From positions 62,001-126,000 of IMG/VR virus record IMGVR_UViG_3300026097_000010: a stretch of 64,000 nucleotides of DNA. One strand, 5' to 3'. The position numbers and the translations under genes were made by a program. The notes beneath the pieces are model-generated. The model had not been told where the DNA came from. It made no database searches and saw nothing but the letters and a program-made list of their open reading frames with translations. Position 1 is the first letter of the stretch. Every line of letters starts with the position of its first letter. Of this stretch, positions 10,366 to 19,183 are shown piece after piece. Source of the DNA: a virus.

Positions 10366-11418
10366 TTATCCTAACATTAATGCAAACGCTGCCGAAATGT
10401 CGTTTGCTTGAATTTCTGACACTGCACCTGATGCACCGGCTGGACTAGCCCATGTTGCACCATTCCAAATTTCAAGTGCTCCTGCTTCTGTATTATATCG
10501 TGTCATGCCTATAACAGCATATGCTGTAGGTCTTTCAGCATTATTTCCTACCGGAGGTACAAAGCCATTAGTCGTGTCGATTTTAAAGTACCCAGCTCCG
10601 GTCTGTGCAAAAATTGATATAGCATCATCTACTACGTTAGTTATGGTATTACTAGCTATTCTAAAGTTTCCTAATCTAACGCCGCCGGCACCGCTACCGT
10701 CGATATAGATATCATTTCCTGCAGATGAAGATATTGTGCTGTCAGTTATATTAATATCGCCAATATCCATTGTAGGCACATCAATAAAATCTGCAAAGAA
10801 TTCATTAGCAAACACAGTTCTCCATTTTTTGTCTGCAGATCCTAAATCATATGTGTTGTTTGCATCTGGTACAATATCACTTTGTATACTAGCATTAATA
10901 GTAATTGTATCTGTTAATTCGTCGCCTATTGTGATATTACCGCCTATAGTAACGTCACCAACCGCACTAACATTTCCAGAAACTGACAAGTTACCAGTAA
11001 TGTTTGTGTTGTTAACTAATTCTATGGTGCCTGCACCATTAGGTCTAAGTTCAATTGAACTGTTTGATACAGTTGTAGATATTACATTTCCTGCAACTTC
11101 AAAGTCATCGACCTGAAGTTTTGCATGATAAATTGTTGGATCTGAGCCGCTAGGGGAAAAACTAATAGTATCTTGTGTGCTACTAATTGTGTTTCCGGTA
11201 ATTGTTAAATTACCAATGTCTTGTTGATTATCAACTACAAGAGTTGTAGTTCGTGTGGTTCCAGTAACGTCTAGATCAGTTGTAGGAGAACTGTTGTTAA
11301 CGCCTATTCTACGATTGTTTACATCTAAATATAAAAGGTCAGTCTCAAAGGCCAAATCATTGCCATCACGCAATAAGTTAGACTTCAAGAGCGGACCGGA
11401 AATACGACCAATAGCCAT
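10366..11418 (-). CDS. Short fibre-like protein
   Basis: This 350-residue protein begins IGRISGPLLKSNLLRDGNDL, nearly the same as its neighbour at 11539-14343. Its middle is built of short repeats such as GNLTITGN, GNLSVSGN, VTIGGNITIGD and PNGAGTIELVNNTNITG, typical of triple-stranded beta fibre shafts. The YDLGSADKKWRTVFA motif marks a fibre module also found in the right-hand fibres as YDIGSSTRRWNRVFS. The C-terminus has the module PPVG-x-ERP ... TRYNT-x-E-x-WNGATW and ends in FALMLG. It appears to be the unexpanded version of the larger neighbour. A role as a tail or whisker fibre is inferred. Confidence 0.7.
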   Translation of the reverse strand: MAIGRISGPLLKSNLLRDGNDLAFETDLLYLDVNNRRIGVNNSSPTTDLDVTGTTRTTTLVVDNQQDIGNLTITGNTISSTQDTISFSPSGSDPTIYHAKLQVDDFEVAGNVISTTVSNSSIELRPNGAGTIELVNNTNITGNLSVSGNVSAVGDVTIGGNITIGDELTDTITINASIQSDIVPDANNTYDLGSADKKWRTVFANEFFADFIDVPTMDIGDINITDSTISSSAGNDIYIDGSGAGGVRLGNFRIASNTITNVVDDAISIFAQTGAGYFKIDTTNGFVPPVGNNAERPTAYAVIGMTRYNTEAGALEIWNGATWASPAGASGAVSEIQANDISAAFALMLG

Positions 11419-11434
11419 GCGCTCTCCTCAACCA

Positions 11435-11447
11435 CCGTGTTTCACGG
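11435..11447 (-). other. Small hairpin in leader of 10366-11418 gene
   Basis: CCGTG and CACGG flank a three-base loop, 17 bases before the ATG at 11418. It sits between repeated ACCACC motifs. It could influence ribosome access, but no function is shown. Confidence 0.3.
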
Positions 11448-11486
11448 ATAACCACCTTACATTGCGGGTTTACCACAGTTTGGTCA

Positions 11487-11510
11487 TACAAAGAAAGGTC
11501 GTTCTTTGTA
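11487..11510 (-). other. Nine-base-pair hairpin in fibre intergenic leader
   Basis: TACAAAGAA and TTCTTTGTA form a perfect 9-base-pair stem around a six-base loop. It lies in the 120-base gap between the 934-residue and 350-residue fibre genes, just downstream (minus strand) of a late-promoter box. It lacks the long T-run of a classical terminator, so it may be an mRNA-stability or processing element. Confidence 0.4.
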
Positions 11511-11518
11511 ATCATTAG

Positions 11519-11526
11519 TATTTATG
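11519..11526 (-). promoter_or_regulatory. Candidate late promoter (CATAAATA)
   Basis: The minus strand reads CATAAATA about 100 bases before the ATG of the 350-residue fibre gene. The 120-base gap is the largest in this fibre operon, so an independent late promoter here is reasonable. Confidence 0.5.
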
Positions 11527-11538
11527 CGAGTTTGAGAT

Positions 11539-14343
11539 TTAACCTAGGATAAGACTATAAACGTTAGCAAAATCTTCTTGAATTTCTTCAGTGACTTCTT
11601 CACCAGCTCCTGTTGCAATTACATAGACATTGCCGTCAAAACATTCAAGATAGCCTTCTTCTGTGTTCCAGCGAGTATCACCTATTTCGGTCGTCGACGG
11701 ACGAGTCGAATTGTCTCCAGCAGGCAGAACAAATGCATTTGTGCCAGCAAATTGATAATATCCTCTATCTGTACCAGTAAACGATATAGGATCATTATTG
11801 TTTAAATTAGTAATGTAATCATTAGGAGCAAACGAATTAATAGTTAGTGTAACAAAATCTCTAGTAATTCTATCGTACATATAGATATTAGTATCAGTAA
11901 CAGCTATAATGTCAACTCGAGATTCATTTACAGATTCTCCATTTACAGCAAAATTTCCAATAGCCGACGGATCGGGACTAATATTCGATCTTCTGATATC
12001 ATAATCTCCTTGGAGAGAAGATCTGTAGATTTGTATGGTATCTGAAGGTGCTCCACTACTAGGCTGATAATATATTTCTCTAGGATTATTTGTATCCACA
12101 AACGTAGAAAATTTGTAAAAACTATAACCTATATAGTTTATGTTAGATGTAGTTGAACTAGCTGATGATAAATCGTGTCCAGTAGAAAGTGTAAATGTTT
12201 CAACATCGCCAAATGAACTATGAATAATAACTCTTGTGCCGTCAGCATTTACGTATATATTTCCAAACGAATTATTAATCGATGCATCGATAGTTGTAGA
12301 ACTTAGTAATGATGATGTTGTTAGATCATAAGGTGTTGTTAAATTATAGTTTTTAAGTATCTTATTATATGATGAATCTCTTAACATATAATAAAAATGA
12401 GTTCCATCTGGGCTAAATGTAAAAAATGATAGTCCTATGGTATACGGTGATGATTTATCTACTAAAATAGATTGAGATTGTACAACACTCGAAAAATCAT
12501 AGGGTGCATTTAAATCATATCTTCTTACAGTTTCGAAACTAGTTTGCCATCTAAAAAGAATTGTTCCTGTAGGGTCTATTTTCCATATATCGTCTGAATT
12601 AGCAGCAAATGCATTAACTTGGCTTACTATACCACCATTTATTAACGGAATATCGGGATAAAAATCTGTTCTAAATGAATAAATTGTACTACCAGATGCT
12701 GTGAATATTTTTTTACCGTCCGATGCTAATGCCATACAAGAGCCAATCACCGAACTAATACTATGAAACTCGTCAGTATGTTCAAGGCCGGCCCAATCTA
12801 TTGTTTTAACAATCTGGTTAAGACTGTCATCTAGTACTATAAGATCTTTTTCGTCAGGTGTAAGAAGTACACTATTAATATCGCTTGACCATCTTGAGGT
12901 GTTAAATCCGTCAATTATTGATAGTCCTGACGAAATATCCCAATTATTAGTTAAACCTATTTTCCACCAAGTTCCTCTTGAAGAAGTATTACTTCTAGCG
13001 TAGAAATACATAAATTTTCCATTTGGACTAAATCGCAGATCACTAAAATAACTTGCAGTTCGGGGAGATGTTCCTGTAGAATCTAGTGTTGCGGTTGTTA
13101 AATCAAATGGAGTAGTCATTGTATACTTGTATATAGATGCTGTATTCTCAATAATGAAAAGCATTGTGCCGTCTTCACTGAGAGTAACTCCACATCTAAA
13201 CATATTTGACACTTGTCCAGATACATCTAGAGAAATACCTGTTGTTGTAATTGTTGAAAAATCATAAGGAGTTGCAAGATCATATCTATAAATTATTTCA
13301 GTACCTGCTGCAACTATTAAAATTTTACCGTTGTTAAAAAAGTCAAAACTCGTAATACCGCCGCTAAACCCTAATGTGCTTATATTATAACTACCGTCGG
13401 TTTGTGCACCTGGAAGATAATAAGTTTCTCTTTGGGGTTCAAACATTATTTCTTCAATTCTGGTTGTTTGGGTAGCTGGAAGAATAGTTACATCGTCATT
13501 TGATTGAAGGGCAAAAATTTCGTTATCAACACCATTAATAAATATTTGGTCACTTATTCTAGCATTCACAGGTGTAATTGTATCAATCTCCGAAGTATCG
13601 GTAAAAAAGATATTCTGCCATTGCCCGAAAGACGAATCGGTTTGATTTCTACCAAGGTCGTATGCATTGTCTAATCCTGGTATTAAACTTTGCTGAAGTT
13701 CTACATTAAAATCAACTACATCGTTTTCTGGTTGAGACCCTTCATTGTCAATAACATCGTCACCTAGTATTAACGATCCTTGCTTAGTTAAATTTCCAGA
13801 AATATCAATATTTCCACTTACATATAGATCACCTGTAATATTTGTATTAGCAATTAACTCTATAGTTCCGGTAGCGTTAGGTCTTAACTCTATATTTTGA
13901 TCTGGTATTAATCCTGTTATATTGTTATCGTTAAACTCTAAAGAGTCTGTAATTAATCTGTCGTGTCTGATGTAAGGATTAGTTTGACTAGGAACAAGAT
14001 TAATAGGCCCCACAGATGTAGTAAAATATGAATTTGACTGAACAATAAGATTAGCTATATTAGCTTGACTATTGACTATATTATCTGTAGTAAATATGTC
14101 GTTATTAACATCTAGATCAAAAACTGGAACATCTACATTTATTCCTATTCCTGTACCTTGTAACGATGAAGGAAGAGAAGAATCGTAATTAGGATCGCCG
14201 TATTCGCCGTCTTCTATAAATGGTTCTATAACGGGAGAAACTTTGAGATATAACAGATCTGTATCAAATGCAAGATCGTTACCATCTCGTAAGAGATTGT
14301 CTTTGAGTAAAGGACCGCTGATGCGTCCTATATTTCCTGCCAT
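11539..14343 (-). CDS. Fibre-like protein with inserted propeller-like domain
   Basis: The product is 934 residues. Residues 1-290 match the 350-residue sister fibre (IGRISGPLLKDNLLRDGNDL, PNATGTIELIANTNITGDL, YDLGRNQTDSSFGQWQNIFF). The last 75 residues match it again (LPAGDNSTRP ... TRWNTEEGYLECF, ending VYSLILG). Between them, about residues 305-830, is an extra block. It repeats a unit of the form Y-(D/N)-L-x-(T/A)-PYDLTT, with copies YDLATPYDF, YTMTTPFDL, YDLNAPYDF, YNLTTPYDL and FTLSTGHDL. Each copy follows strands of the form LRFSPNGKFMYFYA, which looks like a WD40- or YVTN-like beta-propeller. The simplest reading is a propeller inserted into an ancestral short fibre. It is probably exposed on the virion for binding; the ligand is unknown. 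Confidence 0.75.
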   Translation of the reverse strand: MAGNIGRISGPLLKDNLLRDGNDLAFDTDLLYLKVSPVIEPFIEDGEYGDPNYDSSLPSSLQGTGIGINVDVPVFDLDVNNDIFTTDNIVNSQANIANLIVQSNSYFTTSVGPINLVPSQTNPYIRHDRLITDSLEFNDNNITGLIPDQNIELRPNATGTIELIANTNITGDLYVSGNIDISGNLTKQGSLILGDDVIDNEGSQPENDVVDFNVELQQSLIPGLDNAYDLGRNQTDSSFGQWQNIFFTDTSEIDTITPVNARISDQIFINGVDNEIFALQSNDDVTILPATQTTRIEEIMFEPQRETYYLPGAQTDGSYNISTLGFSGGITSFDFFNNGKILIVAAGTEIIYRYDLATPYDFSTITTTGISLDVSGQVSNMFRCGVTLSEDGTMLFIIENTASIYKYTMTTPFDLTTATLDSTGTSPRTASYFSDLRFSPNGKFMYFYARSNTSSRGTWWKIGLTNNWDISSGLSIIDGFNTSRWSSDINSVLLTPDEKDLIVLDDSLNQIVKTIDWAGLEHTDEFHSISSVIGSCMALASDGKKIFTASGSTIYSFRTDFYPDIPLINGGIVSQVNAFAANSDDIWKIDPTGTILFRWQTSFETVRRYDLNAPYDFSSVVQSQSILVDKSSPYTIGLSFFTFSPDGTHFYYMLRDSSYNKILKNYNLTTPYDLTTSSLLSSTTIDASINNSFGNIYVNADGTRVIIHSSFGDVETFTLSTGHDLSSASSTTSNINYIGYSFYKFSTFVDTNNPREIYYQPSSGAPSDTIQIYRSSLQGDYDIRRSNISPDPSAIGNFAVNGESVNESRVDIIAVTDTNIYMYDRITRDFVTLTINSFAPNDYITNLNNNDPISFTGTDRGYYQFAGTNAFVLPAGDNSTRPSTTEIGDTRWNTEEGYLECFDGNVYVIATGAGEEVTEEIQEDFANVYSLILG

Positions 14344-14362
14344 TAGTTGCTCCTAATAGCAG

Positions 14363-14370
14363 TATTTACC
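14363..14370 (-). promoter_or_regulatory. Variant late-promoter box (GGTAAATA)
   Basis: The minus strand reads GGTAAATA 20 bases before the ATG at 14343, in a 31-base gap. It differs from the NATAAATA box at one core position. The same octamer precedes gene 6 at 40842. Confidence 0.25.
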
Positions 14371-14374
14371 GAGA

Positions 14375-14902
14375 TTAGTTGGCAAATCCGTAGTAGATAG
14401 TTACATACTTTCCTGAAGGTACAGGCGACGTAAATTTTAAATACCATCCATCGCTGTATGGAGAATTTGGGCCTGTTAAGCTTCCGCTTACACTTTGTTC
14501 TAGTGTAAAGTTTGTAGTGGAAATCTGCATAACATTTTCAACTAAAACAATAATATTATCAACCGCATCTGGTATAATACTTAACGAACCGAATACAGTT
14601 TCTGTATCATCTCCTGGACCTAACGTTTGTTTAGTAATAGTAGATGCACCCGGAGCTCGAACAATTTCCCAAGAGCCGCCGACATATGCTTCGATAGAAT
14701 TTGTATCTGTGTTATAACGAATATATCCTTCAGCATCTTCTGGCTGTCTAACACCTGTAATATCAGGACGTTGTGCTTCTGTTCCCTTTGGAAGCATAAC
14801 AGCTCCGGATATATCCATTACCGCTCGCCCGTAAGGATTTATCTGAAATGAATTATCACTAGGACTGTATTTTGATGTATTTTGTGATTTTAAAAACTTC
14901 AT
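14375..14902 (-). CDS. Small virion structural protein with fibre C-terminal module
   Basis: The product is 175 residues. Residues 37-79 carry the module LPKG-x-EAQRP ... GYIRYNT-x-EAYVGGSW, which the two fibre genes on either side of 11500 use at their C-termini. The rest is strand-rich and ends in a segment (GWYLKFTSPVPSGKYVTIYYG) like a beta-sandwich edge. The start overlaps the stop of the preceding 120-residue gene by 4 bases, so the two are co-translated. Shared module and position suggest a short fibre-associated protein, perhaps a connector or a distal tip. I know no characterised homologue. Confidence 0.6.
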   Translation of the reverse strand: MKFLKSQNTSKYSPSDNSFQINPYGRAVMDISGAVMLPKGTEAQRPDITGVRQPEDAEGYIRYNTDTNSIEAYVGGSWEIVRAPGASTITKQTLGPGDDTETVFGSLSIIPDAVDNIIVLVENVMQISTTNFTLEQSVSGSLTGPNSPYSDGWYLKFTSPVPSGKYVTIYYGFAN

Positions 14903-15261
14903 ACTTGTAAGAAACTCACTGTAACAGCAAGTAAACTTCCTGTATCTGTACCAACCTGGATAGTATCGCCTGCTCCTAAAATAATTTTTTCATCGCTAAA
15001 AAACACAGTTTCGCCTGCAGGAATTGTAAGATTACTAACTATTGTGTTTGCGGCTGTTCTTCCTGATGTAACCAAGAATACTTTACAGTCTACGGAATTT
15101 ACTGATTCATCTGTTAAATTCGGTGATCCTGTATTACAAAGAATCATAGTGGTGATAGCATTGCTAACCTGTGTGCTTGCCGATTCACCATCTGTAGTGC
15201 TGGTGAAAACTGTTTCCGGAGTATCAACATCTGTTGATGTAACTAGTGTACTTTTTATCAT
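14899..15261 (-). CDS. Small beta-rich structural protein
   Basis: The product is 120 residues. It is rich in Ser, Thr and Val, with the IPAGETVFFSDEKIILGAGD stretch that parallels a segment of the 110-residue protein at 10029-10361. There is no signal peptide and no membrane helix. It lies 9 bases after the 337-residue fibre-like gene and overlaps the 175-residue gene by 4 bases, within one minus-strand operon of virion genes. A role as a small virion protein is likely from context, but the exact position in the particle is unknown. Confidence 0.6.
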   Translation of the reverse strand: MIKSTLVTSTDVDTPETVFTSTTDGESASTQVSNAITTMILCNTGSPNLTDESVNSVDCKVFLVTSGRTAANTIVSNLTIPAGETVFFSDEKIILGAGDTIQVGTDTGSLLAVTVSFLQV

Positions 15262-15270
15262 TTTGTTCTC

Positions 15271-16284
15271 TTAAAATATCATACTAAACAACAATGCTCT
15301 ATTTTTACTTATTAATTCTCCGCCTTCTACGTTAGAGTTTGAAAAATAAAGACCTGTAGCACCAACACTTGGATCTTGAGCATTGATTGTTACAGATCCT
15401 GCTACATAGTTTACACTGTTTGAAATTTTTTCTAGCTGTATCGCATAATTTGTTTTTATTTTGCCAGTGCCGCCTGTTCGGAGATATAGATTTGTTTCAC
15501 TGTTAGAATCGTCATAATCTTCGGTTCTAATTTCAATATTTTCTCCGTCGATTTCTATTCCCGTTCTACCAACTTCACCTATTAATACTCTATCTTGATA
15601 ATATTGCGAAACTAATACGCCGTCAACAAGAACTGATATTGCACTAGTTAGCGGAGCTGGATAACTTGTTAAAGTAGCAAAATCACTACCAGCATCTGTA
15701 ACATCTAAATCTGTAACAACTATTCTTGTGTCGTCATCAACAATCTGAAACGTAGGGTTATCTCGAATGGCAGCATCGACATATGCTTTATTCGGAATGT
15801 CATCTGGATCGGTAATTTGATCTTCATAGTTTGTAGTGCCTCTAACGGTTATTACGCCGGTGCCGTTTCCTACTAAAACTAAATCTTGATCACCAGAATC
15901 TGGAGTTAAAATTCTTTTTACTTTTATTGAACTTACTTCGCCGCCGCCGAGTTCATAACTATATGTTCCATCTGAACCGTAGGTAAAAAGAAATGCTTCT
16001 TCAGTGTCGTCGTATATAATATTTGCATTTGACACAGTACCCCTGTCTATTTCTATTCCAGAGTATCTTTTGGTAACGCCAGCACCTGTTTCACCTCTAT
16101 TTAAAAGGATAACATTATCGTCGACTTGTAACTCTTCAGCAGAAATAGTGAGGGTATCACCTTCAACAATTAAGTTTCCAGTGACCCTCACTTCGCCTAT
16201 ACTCGGACCGGTATCTAAGGTAATAATTCCTTCGGCACGAGTTTTAATAGTATAATCGCCATTAGTTTGTATAAACTGGCTCAT
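15271..16284 (-). CDS. Fibre-like structural protein
   Basis: This 337-residue protein has a module near residues 29-80 of the form VTGNLIVEGDTLTISAEEL followed by VDDNVILLNRGE and SGIEIDRG. A related module, IKGNFTINDGD followed by VIEDKVVILGQTG, occurs in the 642-residue fibre at 60902-62830. The centre contains a predicted binding or folding segment (LVDGVLVSQYYQDR), and the C-terminus is strand-rich. Shared modules between genes on opposite strands argue for a common fibre building block. It is probably part of a tail or head-associated fibre. The spacing to the next gene (8 bases) shows it is co-transcribed with the 145-residue gene upstream. Confidence 0.65.
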   Translation of the reverse strand: MSQFIQTNGDYTIKTRAEGIITLDTGPSIGEVRVTGNLIVEGDTLTISAEELQVDDNVILLNRGETGAGVTKRYSGIEIDRGTVSNANIIYDDTEEAFLFTYGSDGTYSYELGGGEVSSIKVKRILTPDSGDQDLVLVGNGTGVITVRGTTNYEDQITDPDDIPNKAYVDAAIRDNPTFQIVDDDTRIVVTDLDVTDAGSDFATLTSYPAPLTSAISVLVDGVLVSQYYQDRVLIGEVGRTGIEIDGENIEIRTEDYDDSNSETNLYLRTGGTGKIKTNYAIQLEKISNSVNYVAGSVTINAQDPSVGATGLYFSNSNVEGGELISKNRALLFSMIF

Positions 16285-16292
16285 TGTTTACC

Positions 16293-16730
16293 TTACTTCT
16301 GTACGTCGATATTTGCTATAGTGAATCCGTCGCCTAAAATTGAATTATCTTTTCCTGGATTTTCCGATAACTGGTAAGTTAGATGAATCATATTGCTAGG
16401 GTCATCATCTGGCTGGCAACTAACCGTTCTGTTATGCAACTTAGTTACATAGTAAACAGCAGAGTCATTTAATGCTCCGTCTGCATCATCGTCAATTGTT
16501 ACAGCAATGCAAAATTCACCAACTCCCGGAGTTGCTTTTCCTACCAGTGAAAGTTTTTCACTGTTTTCACTATTTTTTACAATAAATTGAAGAGAGCTTC
16601 GTTGGCGATCAATGTAAAGAGGATCAGCAATGTCTCCTGATATTACTCCTCCGGTACTAAATCTTGCTGAAGTTACTTCGATTTTAGCCGTACCTTGACC
16701 AATTTTTCTTTCTTGAATAGGGCGTCCCAT
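16293..16730 (-). CDS. Conserved-type structural protein downstream of gp23
   Basis: The product is 145 residues, starting MGRPIQERKIGQGTAKIEV, with a basic N-terminus and a mostly beta C-terminal part containing FCIAVTIDDDADGALNDSAV. It is the first gene after the major capsid gene in the direction of transcription, separated from it by a terminator and a leader of about 100 bases with its own late-promoter box. The start has only a pyrimidine-free AGGAG-like stretch (AAAAAGGAGAAAA) just upstream, a strong ribosome-binding site. I do not recognise the family. A virion protein is likely from operon membership. Confidence 0.6.
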   Translation of the reverse strand: MGRPIQERKIGQGTAKIEVTSARFSTGGVISGDIADPLYIDRQRSSLQFIVKNSENSEKLSLVGKATPGVGEFCIAVTIDDDADGALNDSAVYYVTKLHNRTVSCQPDDDPSNMIHLTYQLSENPGKDNSILGDGFTIANIDVQK

Positions 16731-16828
16731 TTGTTTTCTCCTTTTTTAGAAGTCCGATGCAGGTTCTAGCTGCTACGCTGTGGGTACAGCATAAGTCCAC
16801 CTTTTAGGGGCACACTATCTGACAAAAG

Positions 16829-16836
16829 TATTTATC
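16829..16836 (-). promoter_or_regulatory. Candidate late promoter (GATAAATA)
   Basis: The minus strand reads GATAAATA directly after the gp23 terminator and about 100 bases before the ATG at 16730. This arrangement, terminator then promoter, supports a separate transcription unit for the fibre operon. The leader also contains a small GCTGT/ACAGC hairpin near 16785. Confidence 0.55.
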
Positions 16837-16859
16837 ATTATTTTAGATACTATAGTCAT

Positions 16860-16883
16860 AAAAAAAGGCCCCGTAGGGCCTTT
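16860..16883 (-). terminator. Rho-independent terminator after gp23
   Basis: AAAGGCCC and GGGCCTTT form a perfect 8-base-pair stem around a CGTA loop at 16864-16883. On the minus strand it is followed by seven T residues (16860-16866). It begins 23 bases after the gp23 stop and is the clearest intrinsic terminator in the window. Confidence 0.85.
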
Positions 16884-16905
16884 CGATGTGCATAAAGTAT
16901 AAAAC

Positions 16906-18081
16906 TTATGCGAAGCGTAGGTTTGCAGCTGTAACCGCAACTTTGCCAAGATAATCAGCAGCATTACCAAGAGATGATGCTGTGTTAGTTAGTTCTACAT
17001 AACCATATCTGGTCATGAAGCTAACTACTGGCTCGAAAGTTGACGGATCAAGTACAACACCAGAACTCATTAGAGGAATGTATGGGCAATAGAACGCTGC
17101 CGCATCTGATTCCGAAGTACCTTTGTATCCTACGATAACGTCATCGCTAGTAGCGTAGCCGTTAACATAAACACGCATTGCTGAGTTTAGTGTACCAACA
17201 AACTTGGTGTTAGTTGGAGCTTCGAAAGTACCTTCTGTAGTACGAGCAAACGCACTAGTTGTAGCACTTTGTAGAAGTGTTAGTACTGTTGGTGAAACAA
17301 CAGCCCAGTTACCAGCACCACGACGTGTACGCTGAGCAATCAAGTTACTTACACGGTTGATTTGAACAGCTAATGCAGCATGCTCGTCACCAACGAAAGT
17401 AGCAGTACCTGAAACGGCAGCTTGATCATATGTCAAAGCGGCTGTGCCAGCTAGTGTGCCTAGTGAAGCAAGAATTTCTTGATCAATTTCAGCGGTAATT
17501 TCTTGAGCAAGAGCAGCCATAATTTCTGCTTCTACATCAATACCTTGCTGAGCTTGTGCATCCTGTGCTGATTCGAAAGTCCAACGTGCGCTGAGCTTAC
17601 GAGTTTTAGCTTCTACAGTTTGCTTCAAGATTTGAATTGACATTCTGTTTCCAGCTGTACCTTCTAAAGCTGCTGTACTAGCTGCCTTGTCAGTAGCTGC
17701 AGAACCTGAATATCCTTCTGCAATCTTGAATGGCGAAAGTGCTTCTTCACCTGCTGTTGTATCAGTTCCACTTGCGCTATTGAACGAATCTGAATAACGA
17801 ACACGTAGTGTGTGGATTTGACCAACTGGTCCTGTCATTGGCTGTACACCAACTAATTCATTTGCAATGACCGTAGGCATTACACGTCTGATCACAGGAA
17901 GGATCACACGATTTAGTGTTGCAACGTTACCGGCGGAAGTAGCACCAGCTGTAGCTGACTCTGCGAGATACTTGCGAGTGTTCTCAAGAGTCGTCTCCAT
18001 AACTGAACGCTTGTTACCTTGAAGGCCTTCTAGTAGTGCCCCTTTAGTCTCCGACCAGCGTGACTCGAGTAATTGTGACAT
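16906..18081 (-). CDS. 23: Major capsid protein gp23
   Basis: gp23 forms the hexameric capsid lattice and is trimmed by gp21 during head maturation. I place the start at 18081 (MSQLLESRW, 391 residues) because GGAG lies 8 bases before it. A longer frame to 18135 would overlap the end of gene 22. Recognisable gp23 features are ATLNRVILPVIRRVMPTVIA, LVGVQPMTGPVGQI, ARWTFESAQDAQAQQGIDVE and the C-terminal FMTRYGYVELTNTA. Gene order 20-21-22-23 and a strong terminator just downstream agree. At 391 residues it is well below T4 gp23 (521), so some surface insertions are probably missing. A possible protease site of the (L/I)-x-E type is LAE at residues 39-41, before a Ser/Ala/Gly-rich segment. Confidence 0.93.
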   Translation of the reverse strand: MSQLLESRWSETKGALLEGLQGNKRSVMETTLENTRKYLAESATAGATSAGNVATLNRVILPVIRRVMPTVIANELVGVQPMTGPVGQIHTLRVRYSDSFNSASGTDTTAGEEALSPFKIAEGYSGSAATDKAASTAALEGTAGNRMSIQILKQTVEAKTRKLSARWTFESAQDAQAQQGIDVEAEIMAALAQEITAEIDQEILASLGTLAGTAALTYDQAAVSGTATFVGDEHAALAVQINRVSNLIAQRTRRGAGNWAVVSPTVLTLLQSATTSAFARTTEGTFEAPTNTKFVGTLNSAMRVYVNGYATSDDVIVGYKGTSESDAAAFYCPYIPLMSSGVVLDPSTFEPVVSFMTRYGYVELTNTASSLGNAADYLGKVAVTAANLRFA

Positions 18082-18094
18082 TATAGTTCTCCTA

Positions 18095-19183
18095 TTATAG
18101 TCCCGCAAGCCTGCGGATGTCAAAAATTTCTGCACCTTTCGATTCGGTGCTAGCTGTTTGTGCCTGTTCTTTATTGCCTGTTACTTCTTTCGCCTCGGTT
18201 AACGCTTTCTTAGTGGGTCTTCCTCCGTCCATAACGGCTGGAAGATACTTGTCAAAAGCTTTTTGTAGTTTGTCAGTTTGAACTGATTCAAGAAGTTCAT
18301 TCATTACTTCGCGCTTGTCTTTGCCAAGCGGTCCTAGTAACTCATTCATTACTTCAGCTCTCTGTTGAGATTCAGTAATTTTCTTGATTTCGCTCTCACG
18401 ACTTTCTACTTCTTGTTTAGCTTCAGCAACAATTTGCGCCGCTTCTTCGAGTTCTTGCTGTTTCTGCTGAACAACTTTTAGTAGTTTAGCAGTTTCGCTT
18501 TTCTCGTTGAGGTGACTTGTTGCATATTCGCTAGCAAAACTTTCAAAGATCCTACGACCAAAGTCATTTCTGCGTGCTGCTTCAATGTCTTCTTTCAGTT
18601 GAGTCATTTCAGTACGCAATCCTGTTGAGATTGTGTTTTCGATAACTTTAACTGAACGCTTGAGAAATTCTTTTTTAACTGATTCAAACTTGTCTCTGCT
18701 TTCTTTAACTAGGCGTACCTTAGTTTCTGCTAGGTCTTGTTTGTCAACGTGGAATTCTGCGATTTCTTTCGCTAGTGCATCCACAATAAAAGATTCTAAT
18801 TTAGCTACATTGTTTGCAACTGCCTTTCGATCTTCGTGTAGTTCAGCAAGCTCTTTCTTCAAATTTTGAAGAACAAATGATTCCATTGTTACAGAATCGT
18901 TTTTCATTTTTTGAATATATTTTGCTCTTGCTTCGATTAATCCCTGACGGTCTTCTGCAAATTCACCTAGCTCTGCCTGGAGGCGGTCTGCTAGCATGTC
19001 TTCAACAGCTTCAACCATTGCTGATTTATCGTGCTCGTATTTTTGAGCAAACTCTTCACGAAGTTCTTGAGTGACTAGTTCGCGGTTTTCTTGAATCTTG
19101 CTTTGCCAAGCTGACTCAATTTCCGATTTCATTTCTTCGGAAATCACATCATTTTCTAACAATTGTTGTACAAAATCTTGCAT
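18095..19183 (-). CDS. 22: Prohead core scaffolding protein gp22
   Basis: gp22 is the main internal scaffold around which the gp23 shell assembles, and it is later degraded by gp21. The 362-residue product is almost wholly charged coiled coil (Glu, Lys and Gln rich), with repeated helical segments such as EEFAQKYEHDKSAMVEAVED and VQQKQQELEEAAQIVAEAKQ. It begins MQDFVQQLLENDVISEEMKS, which I recognise as gp22-like in marine relatives. It lies between gp21 (10 bases) and gp23 (13 bases), the T4 order. GGAG precedes the ATG. The length exceeds T4 gp22 (about 270 residues), mainly through repeated coiled-coil segments. Confidence 0.88.
   Translation of the reverse strand: MQDFVQQLLENDVISEEMKSEIESAWQSKIQENRELVTQELREEFAQKYEHDKSAMVEAVEDMLADRLQAELGEFAEDRQGLIEARAKYIQKMKNDSVTMESFVLQNLKKELAELHEDRKAVANNVAKLESFIVDALAKEIAEFHVDKQDLAETKVRLVKESRDKFESVKKEFLKRSVKVIENTISTGLRTEMTQLKEDIEAARRNDFGRRIFESFASEYATSHLNEKSETAKLLKVVQQKQQELEEAAQIVAEAKQEVESRESEIKKITESQQRAEVMNELLGPLGKDKREVMNELLESVQTDKLQKAFDKYLPAVMDGGRPTKKALTEAKEVTGNKEQAQTASTESKGAEIFDIRRLAGL

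Noticed and set aside
18082-18135. Longer N-terminus for gp23 (MQKFLTSAGLRDYNRR)
   Set aside because: It overlaps the end of gene 22 in another frame and lacks a ribosome-binding site, while GGAG precedes the ATG at 18081.
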